Origin: AWTP1-9 sp035703165
Lineage (GTDB): Bacteria > Bacteroidota > Bacteroidia > Chitinophagales > Chitinophagaceae
Reading direction: 5' to 3'
Length of the DNA stretch: 64,000 nucleotides
NCBI GenBank assembly: GCA_035703165.1
Contig: DASSYR010000043.1
Location: forward strand, 5,132 to 69,131
The notes beneath the pieces were generated by a model that ran no database searches, was not told the DNA's origin, and saw only the letters and a program-made list of their open reading frames with translations. Below, one piece after another: positions 52,572 to 60,560 of the stretch. The first letter of the stretch is position 1, and each line of letters opens with the position of its first letter. Position numbers and translations under genes: made by a program.

Positions 52572-53118
52572 AGTAATCCATTTTAACGTCACTATATAAT
52601 TTCTCAATCCACGTTATCAATAAAGCTCTTGCCCTGGCATATTGGCTCCTGGACGTACCCTCATTTATTCCAAGCATTTTACCTATTTCTACATGCGAAT
52701 AACCTTCAACTGCATGCAGGTTAAAAATAGTTTGGTAACCCGTAGGCAATTGTCTTGTTAAGTCCGCTAATTCTTTTGCGGTAATTTTTATCTCGGGGTT
52801 ATCATTAGACACAATATGTAAATCTGAGTCCGTAAAAGATAATTCAGCCTGGTAAAGCTTGTTCTTTTTTAAATAATTTAATGCTGAATTAACCATTATT
52901 CTCCTTATCCATCCTCCTAATTCTCCGTCAAACCGATATTGATGTAAATGCTTAAATACTTTTACAAATCCTTCTTGTAATACATCTTCTGCATCCTGAA
53001 TGGATTTTGTGTAGCGATAGCACACACCCAGCATACTGTCCGCAAAATAATCGTACAGCTGCTTCTGAGCCAAGCTATTTCCCCTCAGGCAATCTTTTAC
53101 AAGCTTGTGATAATCCAT
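52558..53118 (-). CDS. ECF-type RNA polymerase sigma factor
   Basis: A 186-residue sigma-70 family protein. Region 2 is ADSMLGVCYRYTKSIQDAEDVLQEGFVKVFKHLHQYR, region 4 the HTH around GYSHVEIGKMLGINEGTSRSQYARAR. I start at ATG 53118 (MDYHKLVKDCL); 11 upstream codons are not conserved. The following gene overlaps by 14 bases and encodes the likely membrane partner. Confidence 0.9.
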   Translation of the reverse strand: MDYHKLVKDCLRGNSLAQKQLYDYFADSMLGVCYRYTKSIQDAEDVLQEGFVKVFKHLHQYRFDGELGGWIRRIMVNSALNYLKKNKLYQAELSFTDSDLHIVSNDNPEIKITAKELADLTRQLPTGYQTIFNLHAVEGYSHVEIGKMLGINEGTSRSQYARARALLITWIEKLYSDVKMDYYVHK

Positions 53119-53306
53119 GTATTGTAAAAAGGACAAAAAAATTGCACCCATCGTTGCACCAAGGGCTAAATATTATAAACCAATTTGGCATAACCGGTAT
53201 TAATCGTCTATTTTACTTATAGCCAACTGCTAATAACCTATTAATCATTTGTTGTATTTTGCAAGCTATCTGAATAGGTTACAGGAAATAACTCTTTTTC
53301 ACGAAT

Positions 53307-54443
53307 ATGAAATACTACATTATTGCAGGCGAAGCATCTGGTGATTTACATGGGAGCAATTTAATTAAGGAATTAAAAAGATTGGATGACCAGGCAATTA
53401 TCCGTTGCTGGGGAGGATATCTGATGAAAAAAGAGGGGGGGCAGTTGGTGAAGCACTATCAGGATCTGGCTTTTATGGGTTTTACCGAAGTACTGAAAAA
53501 CTTAAAAACAATTTTAAATAACTTAAAATTCAGCAAGAAAGATATTTTAAAATTTAAACCCGATGCTGTTATTCTTATTGATTATCCAGGCTTTAATTTA
53601 CGAATAGCCAAATGGGCCCGTGAGCAAGGCATAAAGGTAGTTTACTACATCTCGCCACAGGTATGGGCATGGAAGGAAAACCGGGTTAAAAAAATGAAAC
53701 AATGTATTGACAAAATGCTGGTAATACTACCTTTTGAAAAAGAGTATTACCAAAATAAATGGAATTGGGGGGTAGAATATGTTGGGCACCCACTGGTTGA
53801 AACAATAGACAAGTATAAACAAGAGGCCCGACAAAAACATAATCCAGATGTTTTAAAAACAAACATTATTGCGCTTCTTCCCGGCAGCCGCAAACAAGAA
53901 ATAGTAAAGAAACTCCCGATTATGCTGGAAGCTTCCAAACTGTTTTCCCAATACCATTTTATAGTAGCTAAAGCACCGGGGGTAGATGAAAACTTTTATA
54001 ACGAATTACTCCGGCCCTATCCAAATGTTTCTTATGTAAGTGGTAAAACCTATGATTTGTTATTACAAGCCCGGGCGGCTTTAGTAACCAGTGGCACTGC
54101 TACGTTAGAAACCGCATTATTCGGTGTTCCCCAAGTGGTTTGTTATAAAGGGAATGCTCTTTCTTATCAAATAGCCAGGCGACTGGTAAAAATAAAATTC
54201 ATATCTCTCGTCAATCTCATTATGGAAAAGGAAGTAATTAAAGAATTAATTCAAAATGATTTAACGGTAGCTAACCTTCAGTCCGAATTGAATGAGTTGC
54301 TCCATAATCCTGCAAGAGTTTTACAAATCAGAGAAGATTATAACCAATTAAAAATAAAACTTAGAAAGGAGGGAAATGCTTCTGCTAATGCTGCCCTTTC
54401 CATTCATATCTTTTTAAAAGAAACAACCGGGTTATTAAACTAA
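53307..54443 (+). CDS. lpxB: Lipid-A-disaccharide synthase
   Basis: A 378-residue GT-B glycosyltransferase that condenses UDP-2,3-diacylglucosamine and lipid X to make lipid A disaccharide. The N-terminal YYIIAGEASGDLHGSNL, YISPQVWAWKENR, ALLPGSRKQEI and VTSGTATLETALFGVPQVVCYK are all typical. It is a single gene; surE, its frequent neighbour in Bacteroidota, is not here. Confidence 0.95.
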   Translation: MKYYIIAGEASGDLHGSNLIKELKRLDDQAIIRCWGGYLMKKEGGQLVKHYQDLAFMGFTEVLKNLKTILNNLKFSKKDILKFKPDAVILIDYPGFNLRIAKWAREQGIKVVYYISPQVWAWKENRVKKMKQCIDKMLVILPFEKEYYQNKWNWGVEYVGHPLVETIDKYKQEARQKHNPDVLKTNIIALLPGSRKQEIVKKLPIMLEASKLFSQYHFIVAKAPGVDENFYNELLRPYPNVSYVSGKTYDLLLQARAALVTSGTATLETALFGVPQVVCYKGNALSYQIARRLVKIKFISLVNLIMEKEVIKELIQNDLTVANLQSELNELLHNPARVLQIREDYNQLKIKLRKEGNASANAALSIHIFLKETTGLLN

Positions 54444-54510
54444 AGCACTTACTGTAACTATTTTACTTTGTAAAAACTAATTTATATGTTTAAGAAATTG
54501 CTTGTTAAAA

Positions 54511-54675
54511 TTAGTTCCGACATAATTTTATAAACAAAATAACAAGAGCCAATAAAAATAAAAAAATGGATATCCGATTAATGCCATGCATATATTTTAT
54601 CCATTGAGTATGGGGCTGCTGAGGATCTCTTTTTTTAAAATATAAATATTCAGCTATTTGTTTTAAAATTCCCAT
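54511..54675 (-). CDS. Small membrane protein (DUF6728-like)
   Basis: A 54-residue protein from ATG 54675: MGILKQIAEYLYFKKRDPQQ, then MHGINRISIFLFLLALVILF as the only membrane helix. The pattern matches a small conserved family of Bacteroidota membrane proteins of unknown role. It is convergent with lpxB and separated from it by 67 bases. Confidence 0.65.
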   Translation of the reverse strand: MGILKQIAEYLYFKKRDPQQPHTQWIKYMHGINRISIFLFLLALVILFIKLCRN

Positions 54676-54716
54676 GGCTATTTTTAAATAAAGATACACC
54701 CATCTTCAATCGTCTT

Positions 54717-54781
54717 GTGACAATGACAAAAAAGCATTGTTACTGATAAAAATCACTACCTCCTATTACTGTTATCAGTAA
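54717..54781. promoter_or_regulatory. Dyad-rich control region of the usp operon
   Basis: Three dyads overlap here. TGAT-AAAA-ATCA (54744-54755) fits the core of a CRP/FNR-family site (TTGAT-N4-ATCAA). TTACTGATAA (54740-54749) is the exact complement of TTATCAGTAA (54772-54781), 32 bases centre to centre. An imperfect 9-bp repeat pairs 54717-54725 with 54735-54743 (8 of 9). A weak -7 box TAGCTTTA follows at 54801-54808, 19 bases before the usp ATG. This looks like a regulator-binding region; which regulator is inference. Confidence 0.5.
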
Positions 54782-54826
54782 AACAAAACTAAACAACAAA
54801 TAGCTTTACTAACAAAATTTCTCATC

Positions 54827-55654
54827 ATGAAAAAAGTAATCATTGCTTTTGATGGAAAGCATTTTTCAAAAGGCGCATTTAGCATTGCAGAATACCTTAA
54901 TGATCATCAACCTATCTTGTTGACAGGTATTTTTTTAAGTGCAGTGGATTACCGGGATGTAATTGGAGTTGGAGCGGTAGGTTTAGGCGGCCCCATTTTT
55001 ATACCTACCCTTGAAAAAGCTGATGAAGAAGCAATAAAAGAAAATATCCACCACTTTGAGGAAATATGCAGAAAAAAAGGAATTGAATACAGGATACACA
55101 AGGATGATGAGCTTTTTGCACTGGAAGAATTAGTTAAAGAAACAAGATTTGCCGATCTATTAATCATTAGTGGAGAAAATTTTTATAGCAATGTTGGCGA
55201 AAAACAGCCTAACGATTATATGCAACGGGTTTTACATAAAAGTGAATGTCCGGTTATAATTGTACCGGAAGCGTATGAACCACCCCGTTTTATTATACTC
55301 GCTTATGATGGCGGTGAAGATTCAGTATATGCTATAAAACAATTTGCTTACCTTTTTCCTGAACTCTGTAATAAAGAGGTAGTGCTTCTTTATGCCAATC
55401 ATAAAGAAGAAGATTTACCGGAAAGAGACCGTATGAGTGAATTGGCTGCAAGACATTTCAGCAATTTAACACTACAAAAAGCCGATATAGCAGATCCAAG
55501 AAAATCTTTTCACAAATGGATTGGCAACAAGCAAAACAGTATCCTGGTATCTGGTTCTTTCGCCAGAAGTGGCTTTTCCGAATCCATAAAGAAGAGCTTT
55601 ATATTTGAAACAATTGCCGATCATAAAGTACCTGTGTTTGTTGCTCACAAATAA
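54827..55654 (+). CDS. Tandem universal stress protein
   Basis: A 275-residue protein made of two UspA-like domains (about 1-150 and 151-275; KKVIIAFDGKHF and FIILAYDGGEDS open them). The classical GxxGxxxxxxxxxG-S/T ATP motif is not intact in either, so it may be a non-ATP-binding Usp. Usp proteins help cells survive energy or oxygen limitation. It heads a run of five genes of stress type. Confidence 0.85.
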   Translation: MKKVIIAFDGKHFSKGAFSIAEYLNDHQPILLTGIFLSAVDYRDVIGVGAVGLGGPIFIPTLEKADEEAIKENIHHFEEICRKKGIEYRIHKDDELFALEELVKETRFADLLIISGENFYSNVGEKQPNDYMQRVLHKSECPVIIVPEAYEPPRFIILAYDGGEDSVYAIKQFAYLFPELCNKEVVLLYANHKEEDLPERDRMSELAARHFSNLTLQKADIADPRKSFHKWIGNKQNSILVSGSFARSGFSESIKKSFIFETIADHKVPVFVAHK

Positions 55655-55660
55655 ATTGCA

Positions 55661-56197
55661 ATGGAAAAAAGAAAAATAGAATATTTGCTCGACACAGAAG
55701 ATGAAAACTTAAAAAAATTAAACGACATTGTTTACAAGGCTATAGAAGAAGAAAAGCTTTTAACACAAAAATTGCTTGAGTTTGAAGATTTACATCCGCC
55801 CTTCAGTAGTCGTATTGCAGATAAGGTTGCTTCTTTTGGAGGAAGCTGGGCCTTTATCATCACTTTTTTCACACTACTAGGGTTATGGATTATTGCAAAC
55901 CTTTTTATGATAACCAGACCTTTTGATCCCTACCCTTTTATATTATTAAATTTAATTCTTTCGTGCATTGCCGCCATACAAGCGCCGATTATTATGATGA
56001 GCCAAAACAGAAAAGAACAAAAAGACAGGCAAAGAGCTCAAAACGATTATTTAATAAACCTGAAAGCAGAAATAGAAATACGTAATCTCCATAGCAAAAT
56101 TGACTTATTGATTGCGGAACAAATGAAAAATCTATTTAACATACAGAAAGCACAAATGGAAACATTGGAAGACATAAAAGCTAATCTTAAAAAATGA
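55661..56197 (+). CDS. DUF1003 membrane protein
   Basis: A 178-residue protein of the DUF1003 family: a cytoplasmic N-terminus, two membrane helices (WAFIITFFTLLGLWIIANLF and PFILLNLILSCIAAIQAPII) joined by RPFDPYP, and a conserved MSQNRKEQKDRQRAQNDYL stretch followed by a long charged helix. The function is unknown. It starts 6 bases after usp, and its stop overlaps the thioredoxin start. Confidence 0.88.
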   Translation: MEKRKIEYLLDTEDENLKKLNDIVYKAIEEEKLLTQKLLEFEDLHPPFSSRIADKVASFGGSWAFIITFFTLLGLWIIANLFMITRPFDPYPFILLNLILSCIAAIQAPIIMMSQNRKEQKDRQRAQNDYLINLKAEIEIRNLHSKIDLLIAEQMKNLFNIQKAQMETLEDIKANLKK

Positions 56198-56493
56198 ATG
56201 CTTTTGAAGGACATATTAATGGAGATAAACCGGTAGTGGTTGATTTTTTTGCGGAATGGTGTGGCCCTTGTAAAATGATGCCTCCTATACTGAAAGAAGT
56301 AAAAGAACGAATGGGAGAAAAGGTAACTGTTTTGAAATTAGATATTGATAAAAATCCACATTATGCCAACCTATACGAAGTACAAGCTGTTCCCACTCTT
56401 ATTGTTTTTAAAAATGGCAAAATTCGCTGGAGAAAAGCCGGGGTAGCCCCCGCTCATGAAATATTAGAGCATTTAAAGCTTTTGGTACAGTAA
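56194..56493 (+). CDS. Thioredoxin
   Basis: A 99-residue thioredoxin with the redox motif WCGPC (C23, C26), the cis-Pro in QAVPTLIVF and GKIRWRKAGVAP at the end of the fold. It reduces disulfides in the cytoplasm. It overlaps the DUF1003 gene by 4 bases (ATGA), so it is translationally coupled and clearly part of the stress operon. Confidence 0.93.
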   Translation: MNAFEGHINGDKPVVVDFFAEWCGPCKMMPPILKEVKERMGEKVTVLKLDIDKNPHYANLYEVQAVPTLIVFKNGKIRWRKAGVAPAHEILEHLKLLVQ

Positions 56494-56516
56494 CAGACTT
56501 TACCAAACTTTGCCTG

Positions 56517-57338
56517 GTGAAATCATTACATAAAATAGCATCAGATCATATAAAAAAGTTCAGTAAATACCTGAACTTATTGGAAACATCCCCAGAGGAA
56601 GATGTTATACATACGTTTAGAAGAGAATATAAAAAAATAAGAGCTTTAGTACGACTCTCATCTACCACAAATAATAAGATTAAAATTGCTTCTTTGCTGA
56701 AAGAAATTTATGCAGTTGCCGGCACAGTAAGAGAGTATCAACTACAGCAATATATCGTAAAAGAAGCTGAAGAAAACATGAAACTGACTGAATATGGTAA
56801 CTCCCTACAAAAAAAAATATCTTATTCTCTAAATATACTACGTAAAAAAGCAGCCACCCCGCATGCAAAAAGGTCTTTGCATGTATTAAGAAAAAAGTTC
56901 CCGGAAAAAATAAACTCACCACAAGCATACCAGTTTATTCGCATTAAAATCTTTCATTTATTACAATTAATGGAAATAAAAAATAAAAAAGATGAAAATA
57001 TCCATGGAATCAGAAAAACCATTAAAGATTTATCCAACACTTTTAACACCATACGATCACTAAACCTGGCATCCGTGCCTATTCTTACTCATAACCAGGA
57101 AGAACAATTTCACAACCTGAGCTATCAGATGGGATTATTCCAGGATCTGTGTTGTGTGTTATCTCTTCTTAAACCTGCCGATCTTCGCCGGCTACCTGCC
57201 GCCGAGGCTGATCTATTAAACCGGATAAAAATGAAAAAGATAAAAATAAAAAAAGAGGAGAAAAGAAAAATATTGATTGAATTAAAAAAGTTACAAAGTA
57301 TATTAAAAAAATTTGCCGAAGACCATTTCATGAATTAA
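56517..57338 (+). CDS. CHAD domain protein
   Basis: A 273-residue protein with a GTG start. Its His/Arg/Lys-rich helices (DVIHTFRREYKKIRALVRL, NIHGIRKTIKDLSN) fit CHAD, a helical domain that binds polyphosphate. The C-terminus is a very basic helix (KMKKIKIKKEEKRK). The location in an operon with Usp and thioredoxin suggests a link to polyphosphate during stress. Confidence 0.8.
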   Translation: MKSLHKIASDHIKKFSKYLNLLETSPEEDVIHTFRREYKKIRALVRLSSTTNNKIKIASLLKEIYAVAGTVREYQLQQYIVKEAEENMKLTEYGNSLQKKISYSLNILRKKAATPHAKRSLHVLRKKFPEKINSPQAYQFIRIKIFHLLQLMEIKNKKDENIHGIRKTIKDLSNTFNTIRSLNLASVPILTHNQEEQFHNLSYQMGLFQDLCCVLSLLKPADLRRLPAAEADLLNRIKMKKIKIKKEEKRKILIELKKLQSILKKFAEDHFMN

Positions 57339-57358
57339 TTTAAAATAATAAAATCCCT

Positions 57359-58096
57359 ATGACTGAAATAAAAATGAACGCAAAATCAGAAATAAAATTT
57401 TTAGCCGGACCACAAAGTCGTTGGAAGGAGTTTAAATTTACTATAAAAACAATGGTAGATTTTGTCCGTGGATTTAGGGCTTTGCATTTTTCGTCGCCTT
57501 GTGTTACTTTTTTTGGCTCTGCAAGGTTTAAAGAAGATCATGAATATTACAAACTTACCCAAAAACTTGGCGGAGAAATTGCCAAACTTGGATTTACTAT
57601 TATGACAGGTGGTGGCCCCGGTATTATGGAGGCGGCCAACCGGGGTGCCAAAGAAGTGGGGGGACGTTCTGTCGGCTGTAACATTGTTTTGCCCATGGAA
57701 CAGCGTCCTAACCCTTATCTTGATAAATGGGTAAACATTAATCATTTTTTTGTACGTAAAATATTACTTATAAAATACTCTTACGCTTTTATAGTAATGC
57801 CTGGCGGCTTTGGCACTTTGGATGAATTATTCGAAGCAATGACCCTTGTACAAACCAATAAAATAAAAGATTTTCCTATTGTTATATTCAGCAGGGAATA
57901 TCACAAAGATTTACTGGAACACATTGAACAAATGAAGAAAAAGGGAACTATATCCGCTACTGATTTAAAATCGTTTTTAATTACAGATAGTGTAGAAGAA
58001 GCTATCAGCTTCATACAAGAAGAAAGCATCAAACAATTTAACCTGCAACCGGAGAAGAAATATTCACCCTTCAGATGGCTGGGTGAGCAAACTTAG
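57359..58096 (+). CDS. LOG-family protein (TIGR00730)
   Basis: A 245-residue Rossmann-like protein with GGGPGIMEAANRGA and the PGGFGTLDELFEA motif, hallmarks of the LOG family of nucleoside 5'-monophosphate phosphoribohydrolases (cytokinin-type activity). It may cleave AMP or other nucleotides to base and ribose-5-phosphate. It is the last gene of the Usp operon, with a terminator downstream. Confidence 0.9.
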   Translation: MTEIKMNAKSEIKFLAGPQSRWKEFKFTIKTMVDFVRGFRALHFSSPCVTFFGSARFKEDHEYYKLTQKLGGEIAKLGFTIMTGGGPGIMEAANRGAKEVGGRSVGCNIVLPMEQRPNPYLDKWVNINHFFVRKILLIKYSYAFIVMPGGFGTLDELFEAMTLVQTNKIKDFPIVIFSREYHKDLLEHIEQMKKKGTISATDLKSFLITDSVEEAISFIQEESIKQFNLQPEKKYSPFRWLGEQT

Positions 58097-58263
58097 TAAT
58101 AACTATAATGATAAAATTCATCTTTTACCCTGACAAACCTCCATCTACATGTGCTTGCGCTTAAATTACATTTGTACTGTAATAGTATATTACAAATAAA
58201 AAGTTTTTAAAAGCTTTGGTTGGTTTCTTGTAAGCTATCGCAAAATTAAGATAGCAATTATAT

Positions 58264-58296
58264 AAGCCCCTGCATTAAACCAGGGGCTTGTTTTTA
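58264..58296 (+). terminator. Intrinsic terminator after the stress operon
   Basis: A perfect 9-bp GC-rich stem (58264-58272 with 58281-58289), an 8-base loop and a GTTTTTA tail. It lies between the LOG gene and the convergent TolC gene and probably ends transcription from the left. Confidence 0.75.
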
Positions 58297-58318
58297 TAAC
58301 TTCAAAAAAGTAATTAAT

Positions 58319-59737
58319 TTACCAATTCAGTTTACTCTGGTAAAAGTCTAACACTTTTGTCCTTAGCACATATTCATATTTTGCCTGTGTCAGATTTATC
58401 CTCGCTTTATCCAGGTTATTTTTTACCTGTAAATATTCCACAGAATTAATAACCCCGTTATTAAAACGCACATCGGCAGCCCGAAATGATTCTTCGTATG
58501 CGGCTACTTGTTGTATTAAAATTTTGTACCGGTTATAGGCTGCTCTCATATTCTGATACGCTTGCTCAATGTTTTGCTGCAGCTCTATCCTTGTATTATC
58601 AGCTACTAATTTTGCATTTTTATAATTTATTTTAGCCAGCGCTACCTGATTTCTTACCCGAAAATTATTGGCAATAGGAACCCTGAGGCTAAGCCCAAAC
58701 TGTGTGTTAAGATTGTAGTTATATTGTTTAAAAAAGCCAAATGGCTCTTGCTTAGTGGTTAATTGTTTAGTATTAACGGGAATGTTATTTCCACTAATAG
58801 TAACATAGGAATCGGATATCCCATAAAACTCGTTTACGACGGAATATAACTGAGCCGCACTGGAATAGTTGGTACCAAGTCCACCAAAAAAAGAAAGGGT
58901 GGGATAATATCCAGACCTTGCTACTTTAATTGCTTTTTCCGCACTTTGTTTCCGCAAATCAACAGCTTTAATGAGTCCCAGTTTTTTTAAAGCCTCTTCA
59001 TAAATAGTATTTGATGCATTTTCATAAAGGCTCATTGCCTCATCTACACCTATTTTCTCCAATAACAAATTCTCGTCAAAAGGAATATTCATTAACTGTG
59101 CTAAGGATAACCTGGCAGCAGTCACATTGTTTTCAGCATTTACTACCAATACTTCGTCAGACGCTAATTGTCCCTTTAAATCTGTTAATGTATAAGAAGC
59201 AATAGCGCCTTCGCTATATAAAGTTTCTAAACGTTCTACCTGTTTTTTTGTCACTTCTAACTGCGCCTTTGATAACATCAATACATCTTCATTATTCAGC
59301 TCTATCAGGTATGAAAGAATTACATCAAGTGTAAGATTATCTTTTGCCTGTTGCCAATCCATTTTACTAGCCTGTAACGCAAGATTATTCTGCCTGATTT
59401 GACTTTGAATTTGTAATCCGCTAAAAACAGGAATACTCCCATTGGCATTCAAATTAGAAAAGTTCAATTGCTGATTAATAAAAGAATTGGTAAAAGGGTC
59501 AATACTCCTACCCTGGTTAGTTCCATAATTAATATTGCCGGAAATATTAGGCAACATATTTGCCTTTGATTGCTTCCAGTCAATCTCTGATCGTTCTTTT
59601 TGCAATTCTGCCTGCTGAACCTCCAAGTTATTCTGCAAAGCTGTTTCCACGCATTCTTTTAACGTTATCCTTTTCTCTTGTGCCATTATTTCTGTATAGA
59701 GCAACAAAAAATAACATCCGATAATAATCTTTTTCAT
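58319..59737 (-). CDS. TolC-family outer membrane efflux protein
   Basis: A 472-residue protein with a signal peptide (1-19, ending IMAQ) and two outer-membrane-efflux repeats: ITLKECVETALQNNLEVQQAEL with long coiled-coil helices, and the second copy ending with NSVEYLQVKNNLDKARINLTQAKYEYVLR. It forms the trimeric export channel. It is the last gene of an ABC export operon with an ATPase and two permeases upstream. Confidence 0.9.
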   Translation of the reverse strand: MKKIIIGCYFLLLYTEIMAQEKRITLKECVETALQNNLEVQQAELQKERSEIDWKQSKANMLPNISGNINYGTNQGRSIDPFTNSFINQQLNFSNLNANGSIPVFSGLQIQSQIRQNNLALQASKMDWQQAKDNLTLDVILSYLIELNNEDVLMLSKAQLEVTKKQVERLETLYSEGAIASYTLTDLKGQLASDEVLVVNAENNVTAARLSLAQLMNIPFDENLLLEKIGVDEAMSLYENASNTIYEEALKKLGLIKAVDLRKQSAEKAIKVARSGYYPTLSFFGGLGTNYSSAAQLYSVVNEFYGISDSYVTISGNNIPVNTKQLTTKQEPFGFFKQYNYNLNTQFGLSLRVPIANNFRVRNQVALAKINYKNAKLVADNTRIELQQNIEQAYQNMRAAYNRYKILIQQVAAYEESFRAADVRFNNGVINSVEYLQVKNNLDKARINLTQAKYEYVLRTKVLDFYQSKLNW

Positions 59738-59823
59738 TTCCTTATTTTTTTCTTAAATCAATTCAATTTTTTATACGTTCGTAAAGGCTATTTTAATTTG
59801 TATTTTCAAGTTATAAACCCTGT

Positions 59824-60492
59824 TCATTCTTCCTTTTCTATTCTTCCGTCCAGCAAATGAATGATCCGGGTTCCGTAAGCTGCATTTTTTTCTGAATGGG
59901 TTACCTGGATAATGGTTACCCCCTCTTTATTCAGCTCTGTAAACAAATTCATTATTTCTTCGCCCTGCTTTGAGTTCAGATTCCCTGTCGGTTCGTCTGC
60001 TAATATTAACCTGGGTTTGGATATTAAAGCTCTTGCCACACCCACCAGTTGTTGCTGTCCTCCGGAAAGCTGGGTAGGAAATAAGTCTTTTTTACCTACT
60101 ATATTAAAACGGTCTAATATATCCGCTACCATTGCCTTTCTTTCGCTTTGTTTAACATTCTTGTATAAAAGAGGGGTTTCAATATTTTCATACACGGTCA
60201 ATTCATCAATTAAATGATAAGCCTGAAAAACAAAACCTATGTATTGCTTATATAATTCAGATCGTTGTTTTTCTTTTATTTTATGTACTTCTTCATTTAA
60301 AAATTTATATTCGCCTTCATTAAAAGTGTCAAGCATACCCATTACGTTAAGGAGTGTTGATTTACCAGATCCGGATGGCCCCATAACTGATATGAATTCA
60401 CCTTCTTTTACAAAAAGATTTACATCTTTAAGCAAAAAATTTGGTCTGCCCCCGACGGTTACCCATTTTGATATCTTCTTTAGCTCAATCAT
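59824..60492 (-). CDS. ABC transporter ATPase, MacB/LolD type
   Basis: A 222-residue ATPase: Walker A GPSGSGKST (38-46), Q-loop VFQAYHL, signature LSGGQQQ, Walker B LILADEPTG and a His switch (THSEKNA). It energises the two MacB/FtsX-like permeases encoded upstream. Substrates of this class include peptides, lipoproteins and macrolide-type drugs. Confidence 0.93.
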   Translation of the reverse strand: MIELKKISKWVTVGGRPNFLLKDVNLFVKEGEFISVMGPSGSGKSTLLNVMGMLDTFNEGEYKFLNEEVHKIKEKQRSELYKQYIGFVFQAYHLIDELTVYENIETPLLYKNVKQSERKAMVADILDRFNIVGKKDLFPTQLSGGQQQLVGVARALISKPRLILADEPTGNLNSKQGEEIMNLFTELNKEGVTIIQVTHSEKNAAYGTRIIHLLDGRIEKEE

Positions 60493-60560
60493 CGTTGTAT
60501 TTTTTTCAGTTTATTTTTAACTTTTATTTTATTTCACAAATTTTCATACACCCTTTACCG

